Source: Bartonella grahamii ATCC 700132
GTDB lineage: Bacteria > Pseudomonadota > Alphaproteobacteria > Rhizobiales > Rhizobiaceae
Assembly (NCBI RefSeq): GCF_000518085.1
Contig: NZ_JACX01000009.1
Span: 1-64,000, forward strand
Direction of reading: 5' to 3'
DNA length: 64,000 bases
The position numbers and the translations under genes are program-made. Positions 20,147-29,802 of this stretch are shown here, one piece after another. Each line of letters opens with the position of its first letter. Within the stretch, counting starts at the first letter, position 1. The notes under the pieces were generated by a model. It did not search any database. It was not told the origin of the DNA and was given only the letters and a program-made list of their open reading frames with translations.

Positions 20147-22414
20147 CTATTCCCCTATCTTATGATTTATGGCTTGTATAATACTACCCTGCTTACCCCC
20201 ATCCGCCGGAAATATCAAACGGATCATCGCACCACGACCTTCATAAAAACTTTCCGGTGCATCATGAAGCTCCATGGAACCGCCGTGATCCTCAATAACT
20301 TTACGCACAATGGCTAACCCGAGCCCTGTTCCTTTTTCCCGCGTTGTTATATAGGGCTCTAATAACTTTTGTCTTTGCTCTTTAGGAAGTCCTTTCCCAT
20401 TATCAACAACATCCACAACCACCCATTCCTCTTGACGATAAGAACGGACAAGAATATGACCGTGAATATTTTCCTCTCGCATAACTGAATCTATGGATTC
20501 GCTCGCGTTTTTGATAACATTGCAAAAAGCTTGTACAATGAGACGGTTATCAAATGCACCCATAAGTGGTAGACTTCCTAAATCTTGCTCAAAATGAATA
20601 TCATGTCGTGTCACTTCTATCAAGAAACATGCTTCGCGCAACAATTCTCGTATATCTAAAATATGCATTTGTGGTTTGGGCATACGTGCAAAAGAGGAAA
20701 ACTCATCAACCATACGCCCAATATCTCCAACCTGTCGAATAATTGTCTCAATACACCGCTCAAAGACCTCTCTATCTTGTGTAATAACTTTGTTATAACG
20801 TTTACGAATGCGTTCAGCGGATAACTGAATAGGTGTGAGGGGATTTTTTATTTCGTGTGCAATACGCCGTGCAATATCCGCCCACGCCGCTGTACGTTGC
20901 GCTGCAACAAGGTCTGTAATATCATCAATTGTTAGAACCCAAGATTGCCCCTGTCCATCATCCTCTTCCATCGTAACCTGGACATTACAGACACGCTCTT
21001 TTCCTGCAACGTTTAAAGTAACCTGCTCACGATGATTTTTACGATCCAATGAACGTGCAAACTGAAAAACCTGCCAAATTTCAGCACTTAAAGATAAAAG
21101 ACTTTGTCCAACAACGTGTTCAGAGCGAATATCAAACATCGCTTCAATAGATCGATTAATAATTGTAATATCACCATTATCATCTATACCTGCTACTCCT
21201 GCTGTTACACCCGATAACACTGCTTCAGAAAAACGCCGTCTCTCATCAATTTGATCACGCACTGCAATCAACTCATTGCGCCGACTTTTCAATTCACTGA
21301 CCATGTAATTAAAAGTTTTGGATAATTGCCCAATATCTCCATCCTTCGCGCGTACCGGCACAAAAATTTCCATATTTCCAGTAGCAACATCATCAGCAGC
21401 ACTAATGAGAAGACGAATAGGACGTACTAAGCGATCAGCGACAGCAATAGCAGCCCAAATAGCTGATAAGAATAAACTAAAAAAAAGACATAAATAAAGC
21501 ATACCAAATGCAATTTGCGTCAGCAGGCGATTTTCATTTAAATCACGATAACGATCTGTATTGACTTCTGTTAAACGCAAAGCAGATAAAACACCTTTAT
21601 CAACGTCACGCACCAAATATAGAAATGTGTTTGGAATGTTGGTAAATTTTAAAATAATACCAAAATAATCATGCACGCCTGGTTGAAAAGAAAAAGGCCT
21701 CGCACTGGTTGCACGTTCAATAAGATTGGAAGGAGGAATTGGCAGTTTATCTTCATCACCAAGAGCACTCGATATAAAAATAGCTCCGCTAGAACTTAAC
21801 AAAAATGCGCCACGCAAATTGCGTCCTATAGCATGGCGCGTCAATTGCATCCTATATTCAGCTGGATTACGTTCTAAGAGTTTTTTGTTATCAAGTGCAA
21901 ATGCCATCGCGTAGGATAAATTTTTTAAATTTTGAAGCATTTCATCTGCATAAGCATTTGCTAAATCAATAGAAGAGCCCACAATTTGCCGCGTTGTTGT
22001 ATCAAACCATCGATCAAGTCCCAAATTTAGTGCTGGACCCGATACAAGAGCTACAGCAACAGCCGGCATTGTCGCAACAAGTGCAAACAATGAAATAAGG
22101 CGCACATGAAGACGCGATCCTGCACGCCTTGAACGCCAAGCACGAATGATCGGAATCATCTCATAAAAAACGATGACAATAAGCCCTAAAACCCAAAAAC
22201 TATTAATCCCTATAAGAATAAGGGTTACTGTTCTACTGGGAACAACAGGGGTTAATCCAATAAGAATAATAAATGAAACAGAGGCCGTAAGTAAAGCCAA
22301 TACAATAATTGTAATCCCTAAAAAAATATATACCTTACTTAAACGATACAACTCATCGTTATAAGTATTTTTATCTATGTCTTGAAGATTCGTCACAGAT
22401 GTTATATTCGTCAT
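20147..22414 (-). CDS. ntrY: Sensor histidine kinase NtrY
   Basis: Membrane sensor kinase that phosphorylates NtrX. From the chosen ATG the protein has 755 residues. Membrane segments cluster in the first 120 residues, followed by a periplasmic region and another membrane segment. A HAMP domain (RLVRPIRLLISAADDVATGNM), a PAS domain (GVTAGVAGIDDNGDITIINRS) and the HisKA phosphorylation site RRIAHEIKNPLTPIQLSAERI follow. The ATPase domain carries VDNGKGLP and GTGLGLAIVRKVIEDHGG. A TTG start at 22501 would add 29 residues; I prefer ATG 22414 because an AAGGG lies upstream and the extension looks unlike a protein N-terminus. It heads the ntrY-ntrX-trkA-glycosyltransferase run. Confidence 0.94.
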   Translation of the reverse strand: MTNITSVTNLQDIDKNTYNDELYRLSKVYIFLGITIIVLALLTASVSFIILIGLTPVVPSRTVTLILIGINSFWVLGLIVIVFYEMIPIIRAWRSRRAGSRLHVRLISLFALVATMPAVAVALVSGPALNLGLDRWFDTTTRQIVGSSIDLANAYADEMLQNLKNLSYAMAFALDNKKLLERNPAEYRMQLTRHAIGRNLRGAFLLSSSGAIFISSALGDEDKLPIPPSNLIERATSARPFSFQPGVHDYFGIILKFTNIPNTFLYLVRDVDKGVLSALRLTEVNTDRYRDLNENRLLTQIAFGMLYLCLFFSLFLSAIWAAIAVADRLVRPIRLLISAADDVATGNMEIFVPVRAKDGDIGQLSKTFNYMVSELKSRRNELIAVRDQIDERRRFSEAVLSGVTAGVAGIDDNGDITIINRSIEAMFDIRSEHVVGQSLLSLSAEIWQVFQFARSLDRKNHREQVTLNVAGKERVCNVQVTMEEDDGQGQSWVLTIDDITDLVAAQRTAAWADIARRIAHEIKNPLTPIQLSAERIRKRYNKVITQDREVFERCIETIIRQVGDIGRMVDEFSSFARMPKPQMHILDIRELLREACFLIEVTRHDIHFEQDLGSLPLMGAFDNRLIVQAFCNVIKNASESIDSVMREENIHGHILVRSYRQEEWVVVDVVDNGKGLPKEQRQKLLEPYITTREKGTGLGLAIVRKVIEDHGGSMELHDAPESFYEGRGAMIRLIFPADGGKQGSIIQAINHKIGE

Positions 22415-22586
22415 GAGCTTACATACCCTTATCCCATTATTCTCATATAACCTTTTGTAGCAAAAATTGACAATACTAATACTACATTTAAAATAGGGCA
22501 AATATAGTCAATGAGAAAGAACTTCTACATTTTGCAAAATATCTTAAAATAAACTGTATTCGACGATACTTTACGAAGGAAATGAG

Positions 22587-23030
22587 ATGCGATTAACAAA
22601 ACAAACAAATTATGCTCTTCGAATGCTCATGTATTGTGCAGATAATCAGGGAACTCTCAGTCGTGTTCCAGAAATTGCTAAAGCATATGCCGTTTCAGAA
22701 CTTTTTTTATTTAAAATCCTTCAGCTGCTTGTTCAAGCAGGTTTTATACAAACAGTGCGTGGACGCAATGGCGGAGTTAGATTGGCGAAACCCGCAGCAG
22801 AGATTTCAGTCGCTGATGTTGTGAAAGTAACAGAAGACAACTTTTCCCTAGCAGAATGTTTCGATACTGCAGAACCAACTTGCCCCTTGATCGATTTTTG
22901 TAGTTTAAATACCGCACTTCAAAAAGCATTAAATGCTTTTTTTGAGGTGTTATCCGTGATATCCCTTGCTGATCTACAACAACCATCCTTTCAAAATCAT
23001 TTTAAAATTAATGACAAAAAGGCAAACTAA
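22587..23030 (+). CDS. rirA: Rrf2-family iron-responsive regulator RirA
   Basis: A 147-residue Rrf2 regulator. The N-terminus MRLTKQTNYALRMLMYCADN and the winged-helix block VSELFLFKILQLL...GRNGGVRLAKPA are those of rhizobial RirA, the Fe-S repressor of iron-uptake genes. Three cysteines that would ligate the cluster are in AECFDTAEPTCPLIDFC (about residues 91-105). A ribosome-binding site (GAAGGA) precedes ATG 22587. The gene runs away from ntrY (divergent promoter region 22415-22586) and is followed after 23 bp by ispDF on the same strand. RirA is distinguished from IscR/NsrR by these sequence blocks; the regulon itself cannot be seen here. Confidence 0.93.
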   Translation: MRLTKQTNYALRMLMYCADNQGTLSRVPEIAKAYAVSELFLFKILQLLVQAGFIQTVRGRNGGVRLAKPAAEISVADVVKVTEDNFSLAECFDTAEPTCPLIDFCSLNTALQKALNAFFEVLSVISLADLQQPSFQNHFKINDKKAN

Positions 23031-23053
23031 ATTATAATACAAGGAGATTAGGT

Positions 23054-24244
23054 ATTTCTATTGCAGCAATAATATTAGCCGCTGGACGTGGTGAAAGAGC
23101 AGGATCTCCCCATGAAATTCCAAAACAATATCGGCTTCTAGGACAAAAGCCGGTTATTTATCATACCGTGCGTTGTTTTTTGCAGCATCCAGCTATCACA
23201 ACAATTATCCTTGTTATTCATCCAGAAGATCGTCAAATCTGTGAACAAGCTATTAGTGATTTTAAAGAGCGCCTTATTATCGTTGAAGGAGGCAATACAC
23301 GTCAAATCTCTACCTTAAATGGACTTCAGGCACTCAAAAAATTCAATCTCCAATATGTGCATATTCATGATGGTGCACGCCCCTTTATCGAAAACAAGCT
23401 TCTTGATAACATTCACAATACAATCACGCCTCAAGAAGGTGTTCTTCCTGTTCTTCCCATCTCTGATACCCTTAAACGTGTAAATAATCAGCATGTTTTA
23501 GAAACAATTCCCCGTACCCATCTTTATAGTGCACAAACTCCACAGTGTTTTCCCTTTGAACATATCTTAGCGGCCCATAAGCAAGCAAAACAAGCTTGCA
23601 AAAAAGAATTCACTGACGATTCTGCGATTGCCGAATGGTTTGGAATTCCTATGCGTACCGTTCCTGGGGATCCTAACAACATAAAAATTACATGGCATGA
23701 AGATTTTAATACCGCACATTTATATCTCCAAAAGAAAATGCAAATGTTTCCTGATATCCGCACCGGCAATGGTTATGATGTTCACTCTTTCGAGGATGGT
23801 GATTTTCTTATTTTATGTGGTATAAAAATCCCTTTTCATAAAAAATTAAATGGACACTCCGATGCGGATGTTGCTCTTCATGCGCTAACAGATGCCCTGC
23901 TCGCTACGCGAGGTGCTGGAGATATTGGCACACATTTTCCTCCCTCTGATCCTCAATGGAAAAATGCATCATCAGAAATTTTTCTCCGTCATGCTCTTGA
24001 TATTCTAAAACAAGCAAGTGGTCGTATCGCCAATGTTGATATCACAATTATTGCTGAAAATCCTAAAATTGGTCCCTATCGTCATGCCATGACAGAAAAG
24101 CTTATGACAATACTTTCAATAACACCTGATCGAATCTCTATCAAAGCAACAACAAATGAAAGGCTTGGATTTATTGGTCGCGGTGAAGGAATTGCTGCTC
24201 TTGCAACAGCGAGCGTTCTTTATTCAGGAGAACTTCCCCAATGA
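23054..24244 (+). CDS. ispDF: Bifunctional IspD/IspF (MEP pathway), apparent ATT start
   Basis: Fusion of the CTP-transferring IspD (2-C-methylerythritol 4-phosphate cytidylyltransferase) and IspF (MECDP synthase), two steps of isoprenoid synthesis. The nucleotide-binding motif SIAAIILAAGRGERAGSPHEIPKQY is encoded from 23054 on. The only conventional in-frame start is a GTG at 23168, which would delete this essential motif. A strong AAGGAG (23041-23046) lies 7 bases before an ATT at 23054, exactly where the family's start methionine is expected. This gives 396 residues. IspF begins near RTGNGYDVHSF with metal ligands in DVHSF and GHSDADVALHALTDALL. It overlaps cinA by ATGA. Confidence 0.93.
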   Translation: MSIAAIILAAGRGERAGSPHEIPKQYRLLGQKPVIYHTVRCFLQHPAITTIILVIHPEDRQICEQAISDFKERLIIVEGGNTRQISTLNGLQALKKFNLQYVHIHDGARPFIENKLLDNIHNTITPQEGVLPVLPISDTLKRVNNQHVLETIPRTHLYSAQTPQCFPFEHILAAHKQAKQACKKEFTDDSAIAEWFGIPMRTVPGDPNNIKITWHEDFNTAHLYLQKKMQMFPDIRTGNGYDVHSFEDGDFLILCGIKIPFHKKLNGHSDADVALHALTDALLATRGAGDIGTHFPPSDPQWKNASSEIFLRHALDILKQASGRIANVDITIIAENPKIGPYRHAMTEKLMTILSITPDRISIKATTNERLGFIGRGEGIAALATASVLYSGELPQ

Positions 24245-24729
24245 CATATCTTTGTGAAAAACAAGCACATGAAATCCTTAATATCTTTCGCCAAAAAGGT
24301 TTGCTGTTAACAACTGTAGAGTCTTGTACAGGAGGACTCATTGCTGCAAGCCTCACAAATATTGCAGGCTCGTCAGATGTTCTCGATTGTGGATTTGTTG
24401 TTTATTCAAATGAATCTAAAACACGCCTTGTTGGCGTTTGTGCTGAACTTATAAGAACCTATGGCGCCGTTTCAAAAGAAGTTGCTCTTGCAATGGCTGA
24501 GGGTGGATTAAAACATTCACAAGCTGACATCGCAGTCTCTGTAACAGGAATTGCTGGTCCAGGAGGAGCAAGTCTTGATAAACCTGTAGGACTTGTGCAT
24601 TGCGCAGTTGCTTACAAAAATCATAAAACTCTGCACAAAGAAATGCACTTTGGTCATCTTAACCGCAATGCTATCCGCCATGCAACTGTTGAAAATGTTT
24701 TTAAAATGATTCTGGAATTGCTTCACTGA
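24241..24729 (+). CDS. cinA: CinA-family protein (nicotinamide-nucleotide amidohydrolase domain)
   Basis: A 162-residue stand-alone C-terminal CinA (PncC-type) domain, which in characterised relatives deamidates nicotinamide mononucleotide. The signature TTVESCTGGLIAASLTNIAGSS lies near residues 21-42. It is followed by GFVVYSNESKTRLVGV and SVTGIAGPGGASLDKPVGLVH. The N-terminal molybdopterin-binding-like domain of full-length CinA is absent, as is common in Rhizobiales. Its ATG overlaps the ispDF stop (ATGA), so it is translationally coupled to ispDF. Confidence 0.93.
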   Translation: MTYLCEKQAHEILNIFRQKGLLLTTVESCTGGLIAASLTNIAGSSDVLDCGFVVYSNESKTRLVGVCAELIRTYGAVSKEVALAMAEGGLKHSQADIAVSVTGIAGPGGASLDKPVGLVHCAVAYKNHKTLHKEMHFGHLNRNAIRHATVENVFKMILELLH

Positions 24730-25269
24730 GTTCCCCGTACTAATTTCAAAGCTCTCTATTCCACATTGAGTCTATAATCGTCAACATCTTGAAAAAATGA
24801 TTTATTGCACCACAACTTTAAGCTGAATTAATCAAATTTATTCACTTGCACGCCACAAGAAAAAAACTGTATAAATAAAATGATTAAAGAAAGGGATACT
24901 TGTACCTCTCTCAAATGCTAAGAGCTCGCGCAACATCTTGAGAGATGACAAATAAATGGTGCAGGCTGACTTTTTCATAAGTGTAAAGATGTTGATTTAT
25001 ATACTTTTACGAGTATCTATACTATTTATTATGAAATGGGTATGACGCAAGCATGTCCTATTTGGGCGTTTTGTTTGGATATGTCTCTATTAAAAAAGAG
25101 AAACAAAAGTGTGAAGCTGTGCATCATCTTCATCATTTAAAATGATATTCCTTTAATATGCTTTTCAAAGCTGAAAAAGATGAATTAAAACAAATAGTAA
25201 AGATGGAAACCAGTTTTCACCTTCACGCTGTTATAAGCAATACGTATTGTTAAAAAATAACAGAATAGA
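24730..25269. other. 540-bp gap between convergent cinA and the Coq10-like gene
   Basis: No supported gene. It holds one copy of the dispersed repeat (about 24822-24995). No clear terminator for either flanking gene is visible. Confidence 0.6.
24822..24995 (+). repeat. Dispersed intergenic repeat, copy 4
   Basis: Starts CTGAATTAATCAAATTTATT, then CACTTGCACGCCACAAG, GTATAAATAAAATG, CTCTCTCAAATGCTAAGAG, GAGATGACAAATAAATGG and TTTTTCATAAGTGTAAAGATG. The last two blocks also occur at the end of copy 6, so this copy is among the longest. Confidence 0.72.
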
Positions 25270-25731
25270 CTATGTTATCGTAGAGCCATAAATCTGATGC
25301 GCACGCTTCTCAAAAGCGTCGGTGAATTTACGAAACGCAATATCAAACATTGAGCCCATCACTAATCCAAGCGTTTTACTTTTAAATTCATAATCAATAA
25401 AAAACTCTACATTACATGCATTGGTATTTTCAATATCATGAAAGGACCAACGATTTTCAAGATATTTGAATGGACCATCAATATATTTAACTTCTATAAG
25501 ATTTTTTTCCGGCTGAAGAAATACTTGAGTCGTAAAAGTTTCACGGATAATCTTATAGCCAACGGTCATATCCGCAAGAAGCAACATTTTTTTCCCATAG
25601 TCTTTTCGAGAACGTACTATTAAAGACTCACACATTGGTAAAAATTCAGGATAACGCTCAATATCTGAAACCAGCTCAAACATTTCACTGGCACTATGGG
25701 TGATCTGCCGATGTATTGTAAAAATCGGCAT
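25270..25731 (-). CDS. Coq10/RatA-like START-domain protein
   Basis: A 153-residue single-domain member of the polyketide cyclase/START superfamily (Coq10/RatA subfamily). It begins MPIFTIHRQITHSASEMFELVSDIERYPEFLPMCE, with FTTQVFLQPEKNLIEVKYIDGPFKYLENRWSF and VEFFIDYEFKSKTLGLVMGSMFD. The fold binds hydrophobic ligands. Family members are linked to ubiquinone function (Coq10), and in E. coli RatA to ribosome association; which applies here cannot be decided from sequence. It lies 2 bp after lipA on the same strand, a conserved alphaproteobacterial pairing, so the two are co-transcribed. Confidence 0.9.
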   Translation of the reverse strand: MPIFTIHRQITHSASEMFELVSDIERYPEFLPMCESLIVRSRKDYGKKMLLLADMTVGYKIIRETFTTQVFLQPEKNLIEVKYIDGPFKYLENRWSFHDIENTNACNVEFFIDYEFKSKTLGLVMGSMFDIAFRKFTDAFEKRAHQIYGSTIT

Positions 25732-25733
25732 AA

Positions 25734-26696
25734 TTATCTCTGTAAGGAAAATTTTTCATCACGCGCTTTTTGCAAAATAGCAAAATCATCTCCAGCATGA
25801 TGAGATGAACGCGTCAGAGGATTGGAGGACATATGCAAAAATCCTTTTACTTTACCAATCTTGGCAAAAGACTCAAATTCTTCAGGAGGCACAAAACGAA
25901 CAACCGGATGATGTTTTCGTGTAGGCTGCAAATATTGTCCAATCGTCATAAAGTCAACATCAGCAGAGCGCAAATCATCCATCAATTGCAAAATTTCATT
26001 TCGCTCCTCCCCAAGACCAACCATAATTCCCGATTTTGTAAAAATTGTTGGATCAAGTTCTTTAACGCGTTGTAATAAACGAATTGAATGAAAATAACGT
26101 GCCCCTGGACGAACCTTCAAATATTTAGAAGGAACTGTTTCTAAGTTATGATTAAAAACATCAGGCTTAGCAGCAACAACAACTTCTAAAGCACCATCCT
26201 TATGACGAAAATCAGGTGTCAGAACTTCAATTGTTGTTTTAGGAGTTTTTTGACGAATCGCATAAATAACTTTTGCAAAATGCTCAGCACCACCATCAGC
26301 AAGATCATCACGATCAACAGATGTAATGACAACATGTTTTAATTCCATCCGTGCAACAGCATCGGCTACACGTTCTGGCTCATTATCATCAACGGCAAGT
26401 GGAATACCTGTTGCAACATTACAAAAAGCACAAGCACGCGTACATATTTCACCTAAAATCATAAAGCTAGCATGCCGCTGGCTCCAACATTCGCCAATAT
26501 TAGGGCAACCAGCTTCTTCACATACAGTCACTAACTTATGCGTACGTACAATACCATGTGTTTCCTTATAAATTGGTGATGTTGGCGCTTTTACACGAAT
26601 CCAATCTGGCTTTTTTTGAACGCTTGTATCAGGACGATGTGCCTTTTCAGGATGACGCAAACGTCTATTTGTAACTCTATCAACAACCGTAACCAT
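25734..26696 (-). CDS. lipA: Lipoyl synthase
   Basis: Radical-SAM enzyme that inserts two sulfurs into protein-bound octanoyl groups to make lipoate. The 320-residue protein has the auxiliary-cluster cysteines in [13 protein letters not shown] (near residues 58-70) and the radical-SAM CxxxCxxC in CTRACAFC (near 85-92). The C-terminal [16 protein letters not shown] contains the conserved serine that ligates the auxiliary cluster. It follows lpdA and pdhC-B-A on the same strand. The product therefore activates the lipoyl domains encoded just upstream. Confidence 0.97.
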   Translation of the reverse strand: MVTVVDRVTNRRLRHPEKAHRPDTSVQKKPDWIRVKAPTSPIYKETHGIVRTHKLVTVCEEAGCPNIGECWSQRHASFMILGEICTRACAFCNVATGIPLAVDDNEPERVADAVARMELKHVVITSVDRDDLADGGAEHFAKVIYAIRQKTPKTTIEVLTPDFRHKDGALEVVVAAKPDVFNHNLETVPSKYLKVRPGARYFHSIRLLQRVKELDPTIFTKSGIMVGLGEERNEILQLMDDLRSADVDFMTIGQYLQPTRKHHPVVRFVPPEEFESFAKIGKVKGFLHMSSNPLTRSSHHAGDDFAILQKARDEKFSLQR

Positions 26697-26763
26697 TTAA
26701 GCCTTTGCCTTATAAATACGAAGTAACAATCAAAAATATAAAATCTTTCACACAATCCAGTCA

Positions 26764-28224
26764 TCAAGCGTTTAAAACTTGACCATAAGCATCCAATACA
26801 CTTTCTTTCATCATTTCCGATAAAGTCGGATGTGGAAAGACAGTATGCATTAATTCTTCTTCTGTTGTTTCAAGATTCATGGCAATAACAAAACCCTGTA
26901 TCAATTCTGTTACCTCAGCCCCTACCATATGGGCCCCAAGAAGTTGTCCTGTTTTTTTATCAAAAATCGTTTTTACTAACCCCTGATCTTCACCCAAAGC
27001 AATCGCCTTGCCATTCGCAGCAAAAGAATAACGACCAATACGTATATCATAACCTGCTTCTTTTGCTGTAGCTTCTGAAAGCCCTACAGAGGCAACCTGT
27101 GGTGTACAATATGTACACCCTGGAATTTTTCTTTTATCAAGCGGATGAGCATTCTTTAAACCTGCAAGATGCTCAATACATATCACACCTTCTTCTTCTG
27201 CTTTATGTGCCAACATAGGAGGACCTGCTACATCACCAATAGCATAAATGCCTTCCACCCCCGTCCAACTCCATTCATCGGTTACAATGCACCCGCGATC
27301 GGTTTTTATTCCCAAAGCTTCTAAACCAAGATTCTCAATATTACCTTGCACCCCAGCAGCCGAAATCAACCGGTCAACAGTCATTGACTCTATTTTACCT
27401 TGAACATCAATACGTACAGTCACAGAATCAGAAGATTTTTCAACCTTTGTTACTTTTGCTTGACGAAGAATGCGTAAACCTTTTTTCTCTAACTGTTTAC
27501 AAGCAAACGTTGAAATTTCAATATCTTCAGCAGGCATGACGTGGGGCATCATTTCAACAACAGTTACCTCAGCTCCCATATCACGATAAAAAGAAGCAAA
27601 TTCAATGCCAATAGCCCCAGACCCTATAACCAAAAGCGATTTTGGCATTGCTGGCGGTATCATAGCTTCAAAATAAGTCCAAATGAGTTTTCCATCTGGC
27701 TCAATACCAGGAAGGACACGAGGACGTGCGCCCGTTGCAATAATGATATACTTTGCTTGATAAGCTCCCTCCCCTAACGTCCCTTTAGGGACTGGATTTT
27801 GCGGTTGCATAATCGGTTTGGAGGATGAAGAAACCATGATTTCCGCAGGATGGCTTCCCTTCGCTTCTTTGGTAAGCTTTGCTTCACCCCAGATAATATC
27901 AATTTTGTTTTTTTTCATTAAAAAATCAACGCCAGCATTTAAACGTGCTGAAACACCGCGTGAACGTGCTACAACATCTTTGATGTTTGCCTCAATTGAA
28001 CCATTAATTTTTAGTCCATAATTTTTTGCATGTTCAGCAAAATGTTTCATTTCCGCTGAACGTAGAAGGGCCTTTGTTGGAATACATCCCCAATTTAAAC
28101 AGATCCCTCCCAAATGTTCACGTTCAACAATCGCAGTCTTAAAGCCACATTGTGCTGCACGAATTGCGGTTACATATCCGCCTGGACCTGCTCCAATCAC
28201 AATTACATCATAAAGATTTGCCAC
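26764..28224 (-). CDS. lpdA: Dihydrolipoyl dehydrogenase (E3)
   Basis: FAD/NAD flavoprotein that reoxidises dihydrolipoyl groups of the pyruvate dehydrogenase complex. Landmarks are DVIVIGAGPGGYVTAIRAAQ (FAD), the redox disulfide GGICLNWGCIPTKALL, the NAD site LLVIGSGAIGIEFASFYRDMG, and the C-terminal active-site HPHPTLSE (HxxxxE). I placed the start at GTG 28224 because GGAGG lies 7 bases upstream and the next residues are ANLYDVIVIGAG, as in homologues. The longer in-frame reading from 28263 adds an unlikely MHIHFIYIHGGI leader. This gives 486 residues. It lies 220 bp downstream of pdhC. Confidence 0.96.
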   Translation of the reverse strand: MANLYDVIVIGAGPGGYVTAIRAAQCGFKTAIVEREHLGGICLNWGCIPTKALLRSAEMKHFAEHAKNYGLKINGSIEANIKDVVARSRGVSARLNAGVDFLMKKNKIDIIWGEAKLTKEAKGSHPAEIMVSSSSKPIMQPQNPVPKGTLGEGAYQAKYIIIATGARPRVLPGIEPDGKLIWTYFEAMIPPAMPKSLLVIGSGAIGIEFASFYRDMGAEVTVVEMMPHVMPAEDIEISTFACKQLEKKGLRILRQAKVTKVEKSSDSVTVRIDVQGKIESMTVDRLISAAGVQGNIENLGLEALGIKTDRGCIVTDEWSWTGVEGIYAIGDVAGPPMLAHKAEEEGVICIEHLAGLKNAHPLDKRKIPGCTYCTPQVASVGLSEATAKEAGYDIRIGRYSFAANGKAIALGEDQGLVKTIFDKKTGQLLGAHMVGAEVTELIQGFVIAMNLETTEEELMHTVFPHPTLSEMMKESVLDAYGQVLNA

Positions 28225-28444
28225 AGTAATTCCTCCATGGATATATATAAAATGGATATGCATTTTTTGAACTTAAGACTGCAAAACAATATCACAGAAT
28301 TATCTTATGTCTTCTTCTTTAAGCTCCACGTAAATGCTTTACCCAAACCAGAAATAGCAATAACATTGCTCTTCAAACTCTTAAATTTGTTTTTATTCTC
28401 TTAACACACTCTCTCACAATTTACGTGAAGAACTGTTAAACAGT

Positions 28445-29788
28445 TCAAACCAACATTGCTAATGGATTTTCAATCATCTTCTTAAAAGCCCGCGCGAGCT
28501 CTGCTGCTAAAGCACCATCGACAGCACGATGATCCGCAGAAATTGTAACTGACATAACTGTCGCAACAACTAATGCACCATTTTTAACAACGGCGCGTTC
28601 TTCCCCTGCACCAATCGCAAAAATCGTTGCATGCGGTGGATTAAGGATAGCCGAAAAACTTTTTATACCATACATCCCCATATTTGATACAGCTGTTGTT
28701 CCACCCTGATATTCCTCCATTTTTAACTTGCCCTCACGCGCACGCTTTGCAAAATCCTTCATCTCTTTGGAAATAAGTGATAACGGCTTTTCCTCTGCAT
28801 GGCGAATAATCGGCGTAATTAATCCATTGGGAATAGAAACAGCAACCCCAACATCACAATGTTTATGATGAAGCATTCCGCCTTCAAGCCAAGAGACATT
28901 CGCATCAGGAACAGCTTTCAAAGAAAGTGCGACAGCTTTGATCACCATATCATTAACAGAAAGCTTATAAGTAGGCTGAGTTTCTTCCTGCCCCTTAATC
29001 ATTGGTGCAGCAGCATTCAGTTGTGTACGCAGTGCTAACAGCGCATCAAGTTCACAATCTACCGTTACATAGAAATGTGGAACTCTCTGTTTTGATTCCA
29101 TCAAACGTGTTGCGATTGTTTTACGCATATTATTATGGGGTGCGAAGGTATATTCATCCTCTTTAAAGAGTTTCAGTATCTGTTTGTCAGAAGCACCTGT
29201 AGCTACTAGCTCCCCTATTTGTGATGAATAAGACACTTTAGAAATATCACTACTCACAGCTTTTTCTACATCGCGCTTGATAATACGCCCATGCGGACCA
29301 CTTCCAGAAATAAGGGATAAATCAAGGCCGTCCTGAGATGCTAATCGCCGCGCTAAGGGAGAGGCAAAAAGACGCGCTACCTTTTTATCTTGCTGTATTA
29401 ATTGCTGAGCTGATGATTCATGAGACATTTTTGTACCCTTTGAGTCCGTCTGTTTCAGAGTATCTGTCTGTTTTACGCCCTCTGGTTCTTGTCTTGTAGA
29501 AGAAGAGATTTCTTCTGAAACTTTTGCAGCTTCAGCTAAATCTTCACCTTCTTCTGCTAAAACAACAATTAAAGCATTTACTTTAACGCCTTGTGTTCCA
29601 GCAGGAACAACAATTTTGGCAACCCTACCTTCATCAACGGCTTCGACTTCCATTGTCGCTTTATCCGTCTCAATTTCAGCAATAACATCACCAGAGGAAA
29701 CCTTATCTCCCTCCTTAATATTCCATTTTGTTAAATTTCCCTCTTCCATCGTAGGGGAAAGTGCTGGCATTGTAATTTTAATGGGCAT
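28445..29788 (-). CDS. pdhC: Pyruvate dehydrogenase E2, dihydrolipoamide acetyltransferase
   Basis: Core of the pyruvate dehydrogenase complex. The 447-residue protein has an N-terminal lipoyl domain, with the lipoylated lysine in [15 protein letters not shown] near residue 43. A charged Ser/Thr/Glu/Lys linker follows, then the E1/E3-binding domain (FASPLARRLASQDGLDLS, GRIIKRDVEKA, about 140-175). The catalytic domain ends with the active-site DHRAVDGALAAELA. The start follows pdhB by 14 bp. The family assignment as the pyruvate rather than oxoglutarate E2 rests on its operon. Confidence 0.97.
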   Translation of the reverse strand: MPIKITMPALSPTMEEGNLTKWNIKEGDKVSSGDVIAEIETDKATMEVEAVDEGRVAKIVVPAGTQGVKVNALIVVLAEEGEDLAEAAKVSEEISSSTRQEPEGVKQTDTLKQTDSKGTKMSHESSAQQLIQQDKKVARLFASPLARRLASQDGLDLSLISGSGPHGRIIKRDVEKAVSSDISKVSYSSQIGELVATGASDKQILKLFKEDEYTFAPHNNMRKTIATRLMESKQRVPHFYVTVDCELDALLALRTQLNAAAPMIKGQEETQPTYKLSVNDMVIKAVALSLKAVPDANVSWLEGGMLHHKHCDVGVAVSIPNGLITPIIRHAEEKPLSLISKEMKDFAKRAREGKLKMEEYQGGTTAVSNMGMYGIKSFSAILNPPHATIFAIGAGEERAVVKNGALVVATVMSVTISADHRAVDGALAAELARAFKKMIENPLAMLV

Positions 29789-29802
29789 TATGCTTTCCTC
29801 CG

